Shown: positions 28,985 to 38,985 of the stretch, one piece after another
How positions within the stretch are numbered: position 1 is the first letter of the stretch
Layout of the letters: each line of letters begins with the position of its first letter
DNA from: Phenylobacterium sp.
GTDB lineage: Bacteria; Pseudomonadota; Alphaproteobacteria; Caulobacterales; Caulobacteraceae
Assembly: GCA_017991675.1 (NCBI GenBank)
Contig: JAGOQB010000002.1
Span: 310,001-374,000, forward strand
DNA length: 64,000 nt
Reading direction: 5' to 3'
Made by a program: the position numbers and the translations under genes
Notes under the pieces: model-generated
What the model saw: the letters and a program-made list of their open reading frames with translations, nothing else
Database searches by the model: none
Told to the model about the DNA's origin: nothing

Positions 28985-29818
28985 ATGACCGATGTCCCCT
29001 CCGCCCCGACCGATCAGGCCGCCTACTGGAACAAGACCGGCGGCCAGGCCTGGGTCGACCTGCAGGACATGATGGACGCGCTCAACCGCCCGATCGAGGA
29101 GGCCCTGGTCGACCGCGCCTTTCCCGGCGTCGGCAAGCAGGTTCTCGACATCGGTTGCGGCGCCGGCGCGACCACCCTGGCCATGGCCCGCCGGCTGGGC
29201 GCCGAGGGCCTGAGCCTCGGCGTCGACATCTCCGCGCCGCTAATCGAGATCGCCTCCGGCCAGGCCGCGCCCGGCGCCCGTTTCGTCCAGGCCGACGTCC
29301 AGACCTATGATTTCGGCGCCGCCCGCTTCGACGCGGCCATGTCGCGGTTCGGGGTCATGTTCTTCAGCGACTTCGACGCCGCCTTCGCCAACATCCGCAG
29401 CGGCCTGAAACCGGGCGCCGAGCTGGTGTTCGCCTGCTGGCGCAGTCCGGCCGACAACCCGATGGCGGTCATCCCCGCCAGGGCGGCCGCCCCGTTCCTG
29501 CCGCCCTCGCCGCCGGCCGATCCGCTCGCGCCCGGGCGCTTCGCCTTCGCCGATGCCGAGCGCGTGCGCGGCGTCCTGAGCCGCAGCGGCTGGAGCGACA
29601 TCGACATCACCCGGCTCGACGCCCCGACCCCGATCGCCCTGGACGACCTGGTCACGCTCAGCCTGCGGATGGGCCCCGTCGCCACAGCCCTGCGGGAAGC
29701 GGACGAGACGACGCGCGGCAAGGTGCGTGACGCGGTGACGACGGCGCTGGAGGCCGAGGCGGTCGACGGCGTGGTGCCGATGGTCGCCGGCTGCTGGCTG
29801 GTGACGGCGAGAGCCTAG
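28985..29818 (+). CDS. class I SAM-dependent methyltransferase
   Basis: This is a 277-residue methyltransferase of the UbiE/COQ5-like type. The SAM motif is VLDIGCGAGATTLAMARRLG, followed by an acidic LGVDIS loop and a motif like FDAAMSRFGVMFFSD. The ATG at 28,985 has AAGGA 8 nt upstream. It lies between ftsW and murD on the opposite strand and interrupts the dcw order. The substrate is unknown. Tandem hairpins follow directly after its stop. Confidence 0.86.
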   Translation: MTDVPSAPTDQAAYWNKTGGQAWVDLQDMMDALNRPIEEALVDRAFPGVGKQVLDIGCGAGATTLAMARRLGAEGLSLGVDISAPLIEIASGQAAPGARFVQADVQTYDFGAARFDAAMSRFGVMFFSDFDAAFANIRSGLKPGAELVFACWRSPADNPMAVIPARAAAPFLPPSPPADPLAPGRFAFADAERVRGVLSRSGWSDIDITRLDAPTPIALDDLVTLSLRMGPVATALREADETTRGKVRDAVTTALEAEAVDGVVPMVAGCWLVTARA

Positions 29819-29866
29819 AGCCCTTCCCACTCACGATGGATCATCGTGAGTGGATAAGAAGGGCTC
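29818..29866. terminator. long hairpin after the methyltransferase gene
   Basis: GAGCCCTTC pairs with GAAGGGCTC, and inside it CCACTCACGATG pairs with CATCGTGAGTGG around a 3-nt loop. The hairpin begins at the methyltransferase stop codon. No long T tract follows, so it may be a REP-type stem or a transcript end rather than a classic terminator. Confidence 0.65.
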
Positions 29867-29881
29867 CAAAATCAAAGAATC

Positions 29882-29923
29882 GACCCTGTTTATCCCGGTT
29901 GGCTTGCCAACCGGGACAGGGTC
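29882..29923. terminator. hairpin at the murD stop codon
   Basis: GACCCTG pairs with CAGGGTC, with an inner stem TCCCGGTTGG/CCAACCGGGA around a 4-nt loop. It begins at the murD stop codon on the minus strand. Together with the hairpin at 29,818-29,866 it insulates murD from the opposing methyltransferase gene. A run of T is lacking. Confidence 0.6.
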
Positions 29924-31338
29924 TAGGCGCGAGCGCCCTTCGCGGCGGGGCGGCTCAGCCCCTGCACCGCCGCACGGAACGCCTCGCCGCGCTCCTCGAA
30001 ATCGGCGAACTGATCGAACGAGGCGCAGGCCGGCGACAGCAGCACGACCGCGTCCTGGCCGGACGCCGAGGCGTCCGCATAGGCCGCCGCCACCGCCGCC
30101 GACAGCGTCCCGCACTTGGCGAACTTGGCCTTGCCCTCGAGCGTCGCAGCGAAGTCGTCCTGCGCTTCGCCGATCAGATAGGCGTTTTCGATACGTGGGA
30201 AGAGGTCGCCCAGGCTGTCGATGCCGCCCGCCTTCGGCACGCCGCCGGCGATCCAGTAGAACTTCGGATAGCTCGACATCGCCTGGCGCGCGGCGTCGGC
30301 GTTGGTCGCCTTGCTGTCGTTGACGAAGCGGACCTTGCCGACCGCGCCCACCGTCTCCATCCGGTGCGCCAGTCCCGGGAAGCTCATCAGGCCGTCGGCC
30401 GCCTCCTGCGAGGTCAGGCCCAGGCCGCGCACCGCGGCGTAGGCGGCCGCGGCGTTCTGCCAGTTGTGGCGGCCCGGCAGCGAGCGCGCCCGCAGCAGGT
30501 CGGCGACCTCCACCGCCCGCTCGCCGGTCGCATCGTAGAGCAGGCCCTGCAGGGCGTAGACTCCGCGGCCGATGGCCTTGGAGGCCGAGATCGGGACGAT
30601 GGTCCGGCGATTGGCGGCGGTGATTTCGGTACAGATCCGCTGGCCCCAGGGATCGTCGACGCCGATCACCGCGGTGTCGCCCTTGCCCTGGTTCAGCAGG
30701 ATACGGCGCTTGGCCGCCACATACCCTTCCATTCCGCCGTGGCGGTCCAGGTGGTCGGGCGAGACGTTGAGCAGCAGCGCCACGTCGGGCTTCAGGCTCG
30801 AGGTCAGGTCCAGCTGGTAGGAGCTCAGCTCCAGCACGTAGACCGCCCCGCCGTGCATGTCCTCCAGGCCGAGCACGCCCTGGCCGATATTGCCCCCGAC
30901 CCGCACGTCGCGGCCGGCGGAGGCGCAGATGTGGCCGATCAGCGCCGTCGTCGTCGACTTGCCGTTGGTGCCGGTGATCGCGACGATCTTCGGACGCCTG
31001 TGCTCGGGCGCGGCGTTCACGGTGCGGGCGAACAGCTCGATGTCGCCGAGGATCTCGACGCCGGCCGCCTTGGCCTTCTCGACCGTCCAATGCGGTTTGG
31101 GATGGGTCAGCGGCACGCCCGGCGACAGCATCAGAGCGGCGAACTGCGACCAGTCGGCGGTCGAGAGGTCCAGCAGCTCCAGCCCCTCGGCCTCCGCCGC
31201 GGCGCGGCTCTCAGGCTTCTCGTCCCAGACCACGACTTTGGCGCCGCCAAGCACGAGGGCGCGCGCGGCCGTCAGCCCTGTGCGGGCCAGGCCGAACACG
31301 GCGACCGTCCTGCCTTCGAAGCCGCGGACCGGGATCAT
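29923..31338 (-). CDS. murD: UDP-N-acetylmuramoyl-L-alanine--D-glutamate ligase MurD
   Basis: MurD adds D-Glu to UDP-MurNAc-L-Ala using ATP. At 471 residues it shows the N-terminal VAVFGLARTGLTAARAL nucleotide-sugar domain, the ATP loop AITGTNGKSTTTALIGH, and the central NVSPDHLDRHGGMEGYVAAK block with the ligase His and carbamoylated Lys region. It ends the mraZ-to-murD block; a 19-nt gap separates it from mraY. Its stop codon is the base of a hairpin. Confidence 0.97.
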   Translation of the reverse strand: MIPVRGFEGRTVAVFGLARTGLTAARALVLGGAKVVVWDEKPESRAAAEAEGLELLDLSTADWSQFAALMLSPGVPLTHPKPHWTVEKAKAAGVEILGDIELFARTVNAAPEHRRPKIVAITGTNGKSTTTALIGHICASAGRDVRVGGNIGQGVLGLEDMHGGAVYVLELSSYQLDLTSSLKPDVALLLNVSPDHLDRHGGMEGYVAAKRRILLNQGKGDTAVIGVDDPWGQRICTEITAANRRTIVPISASKAIGRGVYALQGLLYDATGERAVEVADLLRARSLPGRHNWQNAAAAYAAVRGLGLTSQEAADGLMSFPGLAHRMETVGAVGKVRFVNDSKATNADAARQAMSSYPKFYWIAGGVPKAGGIDSLGDLFPRIENAYLIGEAQDDFAATLEGKAKFAKCGTLSAAVAAAYADASASGQDAVVLLSPACASFDQFADFEERGEAFRAAVQGLSRPAAKGARA

Positions 31339-31357
31339 GAGACTACCAGCCCTCCCC

Positions 31358-32467
31358 TTACCGCAGCTTCAGGGTGGCAAGGCCCAGCAGGGCGAGCATC
31401 ACGGCGATGATCCAGAAGCGGATGACGACGGTGCTTTCGGACCAGCCGAGCTTTTCGAAGTGGTGGTGGATCGGGGCCATGCGGAACACCCGCTTGCCGG
31501 TCAGCTTGAACGAGGCGACCTGGATCATCACCGACAGGGTCTCCATCACGAAGAGACCGCCGATGATGCCGAGCACGATCTCGTGCTTGGTGGCCACGGC
31601 CACGGCGCCGATGCCGCCGCCCAGCGCCAGCGAGCCGGTGTCGCCCATGAAAATCTTGGCCGGCGGGGCGTTGTACCAGAGGAAGCCGAGGCCGGCGCCG
31701 ATCATCGCCCCGCAATAGATCGCGATCTCGCCCACGCCCGGGACGAAGTGCAGCTTCAGGTACTGGGCGAAGACGTAGTTGCCGACGAGGTAGGCGATGA
31801 AGCCGAAGGCGGCCGCGGCGATCATCACGGGCACGGTCGCCAGGCCGTCCAGGCCGTCGGTGAAGTTCACGGCGTTGGCCGCGCCGACGATGATGAAGGC
31901 CCCGAACGCCAAGTAGAACCAGCCGAGCGGCATCAGCAGCTGCTTGAAGACGGGAAACGCCACCGAGGTGGCCAGTTCCGGCGTCTCCGGCGGACTGGTG
32001 CCGAAGACCACCATCAGCGCCACGGCGGCGACCGCGATCGCGGCCTCCATGATCAGGCGGATCTTGCCCGACACGCCCGCCGTCGATTGCTTGGTGACCT
32101 TGGCGTAATCGTCGGTGAAGCCGAGCACGCCATAGCCGGCGGTGACCAGGATCACCGCCCAGACGTAAACATTGGTCAGATCCGACCACAGCAGCGTGCC
32201 GACCAGCAGGCCGGCCAGGATCATCACCCCGCCCATGGTCGGCGTACCGGCCTTCTCGACCACGTGACGCTCGATGCCGTCGGCGCGGATCGGCTGGCCC
32301 TTGCCCTGCTTGGCCTGCATCCAGCGGATGAAGCGCGAGCCCATGGCGACCACCACCAGCTGCGCCGTGAACAGCGCCATACCCGTGCGGAAGGTCTGGT
32401 ATTTCAATAGGTTGAAGAACGGCACATAGCCGTCCGCGGCGAGCTGTTGATACAGCCAGTAAAGCAT
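31358..32467 (-). CDS. mraY: phospho-N-acetylmuramoyl-pentapeptide-transferase MraY
   Basis: MraY transfers phospho-MurNAc-pentapeptide to undecaprenyl phosphate to make lipid I. At 369 residues it has ten membrane helices and the family blocks [18 protein letters not shown] (the aspartate pair), [13 protein letters not shown] and [12 protein letters not shown] with the three His. The ATG at 32,467 shares one base with the murF stop (TGATG), which supports this start over the longer antisense-derived frame. Confidence 0.97.
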   Translation of the reverse strand: MLYWLYQQLAADGYVPFFNLLKYQTFRTGMALFTAQLVVVAMGSRFIRWMQAKQGKGQPIRADGIERHVVEKAGTPTMGGVMILAGLLVGTLLWSDLTNVYVWAVILVTAGYGVLGFTDDYAKVTKQSTAGVSGKIRLIMEAAIAVAAVALMVVFGTSPPETPELATSVAFPVFKQLLMPLGWFYLAFGAFIIVGAANAVNFTDGLDGLATVPVMIAAAAFGFIAYLVGNYVFAQYLKLHFVPGVGEIAIYCGAMIGAGLGFLWYNAPPAKIFMGDTGSLALGGGIGAVAVATKHEIVLGIIGGLFVMETLSVMIQVASFKLTGKRVFRMAPIHHHFEKLGWSESTVVIRFWIIAVMLALLGLATLKLR

Positions 32468-33864
32468 CAGGCCGTCTCCCCCGAACGCACGTCGAGCGCG
32501 CTCAGCGCAGCTGCGACCGCGCCGGCCCTCGAGCCGTTGGACCCCTTCACCATCACCAGATCGCCCGGCCCCACGGCCGCGCTGATCAGCGGCGCCAGCT
32601 CCGCCGCACTTTCGGCGTAACCGCCGCGACGAGTCGGCGGAAGGGCGTCCCACAGGGATTTCATCAACGGCCCGGCCGCGAACACCAGGTCCACGCCCGC
32701 CGCTTCGAGCGGCCCGGCCAGGCCGGCATGGAAGGCGGGAGCCTCGGCTCCGAGCTCCAGCATGTCGGTCAGGGCGACGATACGCCGCCCCCCGGTCTTG
32801 CGCGCGCCCAGGCTGGCGAACGCCGCGCCCATCGAGATCGGGTTGGCGTTGTAGCTTTCGTCGATCAGCGTGAAGAGACCGCCGGCCAGCTTCACCAGCT
32901 TTTCCGCGCCGCGGCCGGCCAGCGGCTCGAACGCGCCCAGCGCCGCAAGGCTGTCGTCCAGGCCGACGGCCAGGGCCTCCAGCATCAGCAGCACGGCCAT
33001 GCTGTTGGGGCCCCAATGGAAGCCGGTCTGCAGGATCGGAAAGTCCAGCGCCTTGCCATGCAGCCGCGCCTTGATCACCGCGCGGCCGGGCTCGGGCGCG
33101 AAGTCGACCAGTTGGGCGTCGCAGTCCTTGCCGGTCCCGAAGCTGCGCACCGTGGCCCCGGCCTTATGAGCCTCCTCGGCCAGCAGCTCGAACCACTTGT
33201 TGTCGGCGTTCAGCACCGCCACGCCGCCCGGCTCGATGCCCGCGAAGATCTCGGCCTTGGCGCGCGCCACGCCGACCTCGCCGTCCGGGAAGTTCTCGAC
33301 GTGCACCGGGCCGACCGTCGTGATCGCCACCGCATGCGGCCGCACGAACCGCGACAGGGGCGTGATCTCGTCGGCGTGGTTCATGCCGATCTCGAAGACC
33401 GCCCGCTCGGTGTCCCGCGGCATGCGGGCCAGGGTCAGCGGCACGCCGATGTGGTTGTTGTAGCTCTTGACCGACGAATGGGCGCGGCCGGCCCGTTCGA
33501 GGCCCGCCCGGATCGCCTGGGTGACGCTGGTCTTGCCGACCGAACCGGTGACCGCGCCGCGACGAACCTGGGGCGCACGCTCGCGCGCGGCTTCTCCCAG
33601 CCTTTCCAAGGCCTTCAGCGTGTCGTCTACGACGACGCTGGAACCTGTAACGCTCTTGGAAGCCAGGCTGGCGGCGGCGCCGGCCGCCAGGGCCTGCGGC
33701 ACGAACTCATGCCCGTCGCGGGCCCCGGCCAGGGCGACGAACAGGTCGCCGGTCTCGATGCTCCGCGTGTCGATCGACACCCCGCCAACCGCAAAGGCCG
33801 GGCCGGAGAGCGCCCCGCCGGTCGCCGCGGCGATCTCGTCGGACGTCCAGAGCGGCTTAGACAT
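32467..33864 (-). CDS. murF: UDP-N-acetylmuramoyl-tripeptide--D-alanyl-D-alanine ligase MurF
   Basis: MurF adds D-Ala-D-Ala to the UDP-MurNAc tripeptide. At 465 residues it has the MurF N-terminal domain ([19 protein letters not shown]), the ATP loop [12 protein letters not shown] (a Ser-Val variant of the usual GSxGKT), [10 protein letters not shown] and [11 protein letters not shown]. It overlaps the murE stop by 8 nt and mraY by one base, so expression is coupled. Confidence 0.96.
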   Translation of the reverse strand: MSKPLWTSDEIAAATGGALSGPAFAVGGVSIDTRSIETGDLFVALAGARDGHEFVPQALAAGAAASLASKSVTGSSVVVDDTLKALERLGEAARERAPQVRRGAVTGSVGKTSVTQAIRAGLERAGRAHSSVKSYNNHIGVPLTLARMPRDTERAVFEIGMNHADEITPLSRFVRPHAVAITTVGPVHVENFPDGEVGVARAKAEIFAGIEPGGVAVLNADNKWFELLAEEAHKAGATVRSFGTGKDCDAQLVDFAPEPGRAVIKARLHGKALDFPILQTGFHWGPNSMAVLLMLEALAVGLDDSLAALGAFEPLAGRGAEKLVKLAGGLFTLIDESYNANPISMGAAFASLGARKTGGRRIVALTDMLELGAEAPAFHAGLAGPLEAAGVDLVFAAGPLMKSLWDALPPTRRGGYAESAAELAPLISAAVGPGDLVMVKGSNGSRAGAVAAALSALDVRSGETA

Positions 33865-35311
33865 GCGCAGCCTCCAGCGCCGCGGCCACTTCGGCCACGT
33901 CGTCGAAGAAGTGAACGGTCGAACCGACGATTTGGTACTGCTCGTGGCCCTTGCCGGCCACGACCAGCACGTCTCCTGGGCCCATCAGCGACACGCCGGC
34001 GCGGATCGCCTCGCGGCGGTCGCCGACCTCACGCGAGCCCGGCGCCCCGGCCAGGATCTCGGCGCGGATGTCGGCAGGGACTTCCGTGCGCGGATTGTCG
34101 TCGGTGACGATGGCGATGTCGGCATGCCGGGCGGCGGCCAGGCCCATCAGCGGGCGCTTGGCGCGATCGCGGTCGCCGCCGGCCCCGAACACCACGATCA
34201 GCTTGCCCTCGACGTGCGGGCGCAGCGACTTCAGCACCGTCTCCAGGCCGTCGGGCGTGTGCGCGTAGTCGACATAGGCCTCGCCGCCCTTGGCGCTGGT
34301 CCCTACCCGTTGCAGGCGGCCAGGCGCGCCCTCCAGGCTCTCCAGCGCGGCCAGGACGTCCCCGACCGCTTCGCCGGCGGCGATACACAGGCCGGCGGCC
34401 ACCAGGGCGTTCGACGCCTGGAACGCGCCGGCCAACGGCAGGCGGACCTCATAGGTCTTGCCCTTGGCCTCGATCTTCAGCGTCTGGCCGTCCGGCGTCG
34501 CCGCATGGCCGACCAGTTTCAGCCCCTGCCCCGCCTCGCCGACCGACAGCACCGACTGGCCCGATCCGATGGCCGCCGCGGCGAACGCGCCATAGGCGTC
34601 GGAGTCGGCGTTCAGCACCGCCACGCCGCCCCGCGGCAGCAGGGCCTCGAACAGGCGCAGCTTGGCGTCGCGATAGGCCTCCATGGTGTGGTGATAGTCG
34701 AGGTGGTCCTGGGTCAGGTTCAGGAAACCGGCCGCAGTCAGCTCCGCCCCGTCCAGCCGCCGCTGGTCGATCCCGTGCGACGAGGCCTCCATGGCCAGGT
34801 GGGTCACGCCCTTGGCGACCATCACCGACATCAGCTCGGCGACGTCGGCGGCGTCCGGCGTGGTCAGGCCCGGCGGGGTGATCTGCTCGTCCAGGCCAGG
34901 GCCCGTCGCGCGCACGCCCAGGGTGCCCATGCTGGCGGCCCGATGGCCCAGGCGGTTGAAGATCTGCCGGCAGAAGGCGGCGACCGAGGTCTTGCCGTTG
35001 GTGCCGGTGACGGCGACCACCACCGGCGGCTGCGCGCCCCAGAAGGCCCGCGCGGCCAGGGCGTAGACTCGGCGCGGATCAGGCGTGACGATCACCGGAA
35101 CGCCCAGGTCCGGCATGTCCTCAGCGGCGATGACCGCCACGGCGCCCGCCTCGACCGCCTTGGCGGCGAACGCCTTGCCGTCGACCTTGGAACCCGGCAG
35201 GGCCGCAAACAGGAACCCCGGCTTCACCTTGCGGCTGTCGGCGGTCACGCCGGCGATCGCCGGATCGCCGGCAAAGGTCTGCTGGACCAGCTGGGAAAGC
35301 GTCTTGACCAT
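33857..35311 (-). CDS. murE: UDP-MurNAc-L-Ala-D-Glu:meso-DAP ligase MurE
   Basis: MurE adds meso-diaminopimelate to the wall precursor. At 484 residues it has TADSRKVKPGFLFAAL, the ATP loop VTGTNGKTSVAAFC and LTQDHLDYHHTMEAY. The DNPR block (TDDNPRTEVP) is the signature of DAP-specific rather than Lys-specific enzymes, which predicts a DAP-type wall. The ATG at 35,311 shares one base with the ftsI stop. It sits between ftsI and murF in the usual order. Confidence 0.97.
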   Translation of the reverse strand: MVKTLSQLVQQTFAGDPAIAGVTADSRKVKPGFLFAALPGSKVDGKAFAAKAVEAGAVAVIAAEDMPDLGVPVIVTPDPRRVYALAARAFWGAQPPVVVAVTGTNGKTSVAAFCRQIFNRLGHRAASMGTLGVRATGPGLDEQITPPGLTTPDAADVAELMSVMVAKGVTHLAMEASSHGIDQRRLDGAELTAAGFLNLTQDHLDYHHTMEAYRDAKLRLFEALLPRGGVAVLNADSDAYGAFAAAAIGSGQSVLSVGEAGQGLKLVGHAATPDGQTLKIEAKGKTYEVRLPLAGAFQASNALVAAGLCIAAGEAVGDVLAALESLEGAPGRLQRVGTSAKGGEAYVDYAHTPDGLETVLKSLRPHVEGKLIVVFGAGGDRDRAKRPLMGLAAARHADIAIVTDDNPRTEVPADIRAEILAGAPGSREVGDRREAIRAGVSLMGPGDVLVVAGKGHEQYQIVGSTVHFFDDVAEVAAALEAAHV

Positions 35312-37059
35312 CAGTGCCCGTCCGAAATCGGCTGGGCGGCGCCGTCGCCGACGACCTTGATGAGTTCCGGTTGACGCTGCACGCCCAGGAACGGCGCGAT
35401 GCGGTCGATGACGCGGCCGGCGGCCGGCGCGGCGACCCAGCCGCCGGTGGAGTAGCCGTAGGTCTTGGCCGTGCCGTGCGGCTCGTCCATCAGGATCAGC
35501 ACGAAGTAACGGTCTTGCTGCACCGTGCCTGAGGTCGGGAACACCGCGGCGAACGACGACACCTGGCGTTGGGTCGAGTAGGCGCGGATCGCCGGATCGT
35601 ACTTCTCGCCGGTGCCGGTCTTGCCGCCGACGCTCAGGCCCGGGGCGTCGGCCGACTTGCCGCTGCCGCCGATGACGTTGGCGCGCATGATCTGCAGCAT
35701 CTGCAGCGAGGTCTGCTCGGAGAGCACCCGCTGGCCCTGCGGCCGCTGGCCCGGCTCCAGCTTCTTGATGGTCAGCGGCACCATGTAGCCGCCGTTCAGC
35801 AGCGCGCCCATTGCGCTGGACAGCGCAACCGGGCTGACGTTCATGCCGTGACCGAACGAGGTCGACGCCACCGTGTCGATGTCCCACTTGCGCGGGGTCA
35901 GCGGGCGGGCCGACTCCATCAGCTCGACCTGCGCGGGCTTGGTCAGGCCCAGGGCGGTGAAATACTTGCTGAGCCGCTCGGCCCCGACGCTTTCGGCCAG
36001 CTTGGCGGTGCCGATGTTCGAGGAGCGCTGGAACACCTCGACCAGGGTCAGGATCTTCCGGGTGGCGTGGTAGTCCTTGATGGTCCGATAGCCGAGTTGG
36101 TACGGCACGCGCGCGTCGAAGGTCGACGACGGCGTCGCCACGCCGGTGTCCAGGCCGATGGCGACGGTGAACGCCTTGAAGGTCGAGCCCATTTCGTAGA
36201 TCGACGCGGCCGCACGGTTCAGCTTGGCGTTGTCGTCGGCCTTGGCGACCTGGTTCGGGTCGAAGGTCGGATAGCTGGCCATCCCGAGGATTTCGCCGGT
36301 GTGGACATTGGTCACGATGCCCACGGCGCCGCGCGGCTGGAACTCGGCCGCGGCCTTGTAGAGCTCGTCCTCCAGCGCAGCCTGGACGCGCAGGTCGATC
36401 GACAGCGCGACCGCCGTCTTCGAGGCCGCGTTGCCGCGGATGGTGTCGTTCAGCGCCCGCTCGGCGCCGGCCAGCCCCACGCCGCCAGTGTCGGCGAACC
36501 CGACCAGATGGGCGGCCGTCGTCCCCAGCGGATAGACCCGGCGCTCCTCCGGCTCGAAGGTCACGCCCGGCAGCCCCAGGGCGTGGATGCGGGCGCGCAC
36601 TTCGGGCGTCAGGCCGGCGGCCACGAAGCCGCGGCGCTCGCCGCTCAGCACCTTCTCCAGGCGCTGGCGGTTCAGGTTCGGCAGGGCCGAGCGCAGGGCC
36701 CGGCGGGTCTCGTCGCCATCCCAGATCTCGCGCGGGTCGACATAGAGACCATAGTGCAGCAGGTCGGCGGCCAGCATGGCGCCGTTGCGGTCGACCAGAT
36801 CGGCGCGCGAGGCCCCCACCGGCGGGGCGTAGCCGCCGCTGCGGCCGGCGTCCGAGAACAGCGCCGCCCGCGTCGCGCCGATCGCCAGCAGCAGAAAGGC
36901 GGTGGCGAACAGCGCCAGCACGAAGAAGATGCGGATGCGCGTATCGTCTTCGGCCTTGCCGGCCGCCTTGGCCCGCTCGAAGGCGTGCTCCAGCCCCCAG
37001 ACCTTGGCCTTGAGCCAGCGCCAGCCCGGCGCTTCGAACGATGGATGAGCAAGGCTCAC
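35311..37059 (-). CDS. ftsI: penicillin-binding protein 3 / FtsI, division transpeptidase
   Basis: FtsI crosslinks septal peptidoglycan with FtsW. At 582 residues it has a cytoplasmic N-terminus, one membrane helix (about 43-62), a pedestal domain and a transpeptidase domain with the active-site STFK (Ser292), SSN (346-348) and KTGT (480-483). All catalytic motifs are intact. Its start overlaps the ftsL stop by 4 nt. There is no C-terminal PASTA domain, as expected for a Gram-negative. Confidence 0.97.
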   Translation of the reverse strand: MSLAHPSFEAPGWRWLKAKVWGLEHAFERAKAAGKAEDDTRIRIFFVLALFATAFLLLAIGATRAALFSDAGRSGGYAPPVGASRADLVDRNGAMLAADLLHYGLYVDPREIWDGDETRRALRSALPNLNRQRLEKVLSGERRGFVAAGLTPEVRARIHALGLPGVTFEPEERRVYPLGTTAAHLVGFADTGGVGLAGAERALNDTIRGNAASKTAVALSIDLRVQAALEDELYKAAAEFQPRGAVGIVTNVHTGEILGMASYPTFDPNQVAKADDNAKLNRAAASIYEMGSTFKAFTVAIGLDTGVATPSSTFDARVPYQLGYRTIKDYHATRKILTLVEVFQRSSNIGTAKLAESVGAERLSKYFTALGLTKPAQVELMESARPLTPRKWDIDTVASTSFGHGMNVSPVALSSAMGALLNGGYMVPLTIKKLEPGQRPQGQRVLSEQTSLQMLQIMRANVIGGSGKSADAPGLSVGGKTGTGEKYDPAIRAYSTQRQVSSFAAVFPTSGTVQQDRYFVLILMDEPHGTAKTYGYSTGGWVAAPAAGRVIDRIAPFLGVQRQPELIKVVGDGAAQPISDGH

Positions 37060-37379
37060 GGCTTTGGCTTCCCAAGGGCGACTTCGCCCAGTTTGTCGAT
37101 GGTGGTCTCGTGCTTGGCCCCGACCGGCCCCATGCCCAGATGGGCGCTCGACAGCGCCTCGATCCGCGCGGGCTGCTCCAGGTGGGCGACCTCGGCCTGC
37201 AGGAGGCGGATGCGGGCCTTCTCGGCGTCGATCTGCTTTTCGACCGAGGCGATCTCCGCGCGCTCGCGCCCGGCCATGGTCTTGGCCAGGTAGACCGACA
37301 GGATCACGGCGATCAGAACCCCCAGCGCGACCACGTCGACCAGCCGGAAGCCCCGAATCTTGCGGGTCAGGAGACTCAT
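37056..37379 (-). CDS. ftsL: cell division protein FtsL
   Basis: FtsL is a small bitopic protein that pairs with FtsB and activates FtsWI. At 107 residues it has a short cytoplasmic tail, one membrane helix (about 14-34, [18 protein letters not shown]), and a coiled coil (REREAEIAS-like region through [15 protein letters not shown]). The ATG at 37,379 has AAGGAGG 5 nt upstream and overlaps the rsmH stop (ATGA), which settles the start. Identity rests on size, topology and position rather than on motifs. Confidence 0.9.
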   Translation of the reverse strand: MSLLTRKIRGFRLVDVVALGVLIAVILSVYLAKTMAGRERAEIASVEKQIDAEKARIRLLQAEVAHLEQPARIEALSSAHLGMGPVGAKHETTIDKLGEVALGKPKP

Positions 37380-38305
37380 GCCGCCTCCTTCCATACCGGA
37401 GCGGAGGTGCGAACCCCCACGCGCAACTTGGCCGATCTCGCGCGCGGATTGGTCGCGGTCTCGGCCTCGCTGGGCGCGCGGGCGCCGTTGAACAGCAGCT
37501 GGAAGCTCGGCGGCGCGCCGGCCTCGACCGGCGGCGCGTGGCGCGAACCGCCCGGGGTCTTGCCCGCGCGCTCGGTGAAGAAGGCCTTGGCGATCCGGTC
37601 TTCCAGCGAGTGGAACGTCACCACCGCCAGGCGGCCGCCCGGCTTCAGGACCCGCTCGGCGGCGACCAGCCCGGCCTCGAGCTCCGACAGCTCCTCATTG
37701 ACCGCGATGCGCAGCCCCTGGAACGAACGGGTGGCCGGATGCACCTTGGCCCCGCGCCGCCCGCCCAGGGCGCGCTCGATGACTTCGGCCAGGTCCAGGG
37801 TGCGGGTGAAGGCCTGCTCGGCCCGGCGGCGGGCGATGAACGAAGCCACGCGGCGCGACTGCCGCTCCTCGCCGTAGACGTAGAAGATCCGCGCCAGTTC
37901 GGCCGGCTCGGCGGTGTTGACGATGTCGGCGGCGGTGGGGCCGTCGGCGCCCATGCGCATGTCCAGCGGCCCGTCGCGCATGAACGAGAAGCCCCGCTCG
38001 GCCTGGTCGAGCTGCATCGAGGAGACGCCGAGGTCCAGCGCCACGCCGTCGGCGACGCCCTCGCCCAACTCGTCGGCCATCTGCGAGAAGCGCCCGTCGA
38101 CCAGGCGGAAACGCTCGCCCAGCCCCTCGGCGAACTTGCGCGCGCTCGGGTCGCGGTCGAAGGCGACGACGTCGGCGCCGGTCGCCAGGAAGGCGCGGCT
38201 GTAGCCGCCGGCCCCAAAGGTGCCGTCGATGATCAGCTTGCCGCTCGCCGGCTCCAGCGCGGCGATCACTTCATCCAGCAGGACCGAGGTGTGGGGCGCG
38301 CTCAT
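37376..38305 (-). CDS. rsmH: 16S rRNA (cytosine(1402)-N4)-methyltransferase RsmH
   Basis: RsmH (MraW) methylates N4 of C1402 in 16S rRNA. At 309 residues it has [13 protein letters not shown] at the start, the SAM motif [35 protein letters not shown] and the C-terminal [15 protein letters not shown] block, all diagnostic. It overlaps mraZ and ftsL by 4 nt on each side. Confidence 0.97.
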   Translation of the reverse strand: MSAPHTSVLLDEVIAALEPASGKLIIDGTFGAGGYSRAFLATGADVVAFDRDPSARKFAEGLGERFRLVDGRFSQMADELGEGVADGVALDLGVSSMQLDQAERGFSFMRDGPLDMRMGADGPTAADIVNTAEPAELARIFYVYGEERQSRRVASFIARRRAEQAFTRTLDLAEVIERALGGRRGAKVHPATRSFQGLRIAVNEELSELEAGLVAAERVLKPGGRLAVVTFHSLEDRIAKAFFTERAGKTPGGSRHAPPVEAGAPPSFQLLFNGARAPSEAETATNPRARSAKLRVGVRTSAPVWKEAA

Positions 38306-38769
38306 TGGGCGGCCCCCAGCTTCGCCGCGCGCTGCTGGGCGCGCAGTTCGGCCAGACCCGCGCGAGCCAGCTCGCGCTGAGCGGCGCGATGGGCCTGGAA
38401 CGCCTCGCGCTCCCAGATCTGGAACCGGTCGCCCAGGCCGACCAGCACGACCCAGTCGGTCAGGCCGAACTGGTCGCAGAGCTGCTCAGGCAGGGTGATG
38501 CGGCCGGCGGTGTCGAAGCTCATCTTCGCCTGCCCGCCCAGCACCGACAGCTCGATCGCCGAGCGCACCGGGTCGCCGAACGGCATCTCGTCCATCAGCG
38601 CGATGTAGCGGTCGAACAGCGCCCGGCCGCCGCCCTCGATGCAGTCGGCCTCGATCGAGGGAAAGCAGACGATGCCGTCGAAGGGGCCGGAGACAAGCGC
38701 GCGGAATTCCTGCGGCACGACGATGCGCCGCTTGGCGTCCACCTGTTTCTCGAAGGTCGAGAGAAACAT
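38302..38769 (-). CDS. mraZ: transcriptional regulator MraZ
   Basis: MraZ is a DNA-binding regulator of its own dcw operon. At 155 residues it has the duplicated SpoVT/AbrB-type fold: the first half starts [21 protein letters not shown] and the second has [19 protein letters not shown]. It heads the dcw operon. Three TGGGN repeats with 5-nt spacers at 38,879-38,903, which match the known MraZ operator of Escherichia coli, lie 110 nt upstream, so autoregulation is likely. Confidence 0.96.
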   Translation of the reverse strand: MFLSTFEKQVDAKRRIVVPQEFRALVSGPFDGIVCFPSIEADCIEGGGRALFDRYIALMDEMPFGDPVRSAIELSVLGGQAKMSFDTAGRITLPEQLCDQFGLTDWVVLVGLGDRFQIWEREAFQAHRAAQRELARAGLAELRAQQRAAKLGAAQ

Positions 38770-38878
38770 CTCGCCGCGCCCCAGATCGCGGCTCCGAGCG
38801 AGCCGCCAACTTCACCCCGTTTTCGGACCCGCAGAGCCTCCAGCTCCGACGCGCCGCCGATCCTTAACGGATGCTGAT

Positions 38879-38903
38879 TGGGTTAACATGGGATCAATTG
38901 GGA
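38879..38903 (+). promoter_or_regulatory. MraZ operator (three TGGGN repeats)
   Basis: The sequence is TGGGT-TAACA-TGGGA-TCAAT-TGGGA: three TGGGN repeats with exact 5-nt spacers. This is the arrangement described for the MraZ binding site at the mra promoter. The repeats read on the strand opposite to mraZ transcription. MraZ binding is inferred. Confidence 0.7.
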
Positions 38904-38976
38904 GACAATGACTCCAGACAGCAATTTCTGGGGAATCTCAAAGACGTTACGGCCACGCCGCAGTCATCCACAGTCA

Positions 38977-38985
38977 TTATTCACA
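38977..38985 (+). promoter_or_regulatory. DnaA box upstream of mraZ
   Basis: TTATTCACA matches the DnaA consensus TTATNCACA at all defined positions. One-mismatch relatives are TCATCCACA at 38,964-38,972 and, inverted, TTATCCACC at 39,034-39,042. The cluster suggests DnaA control of the dcw operon. Confidence 0.5.
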
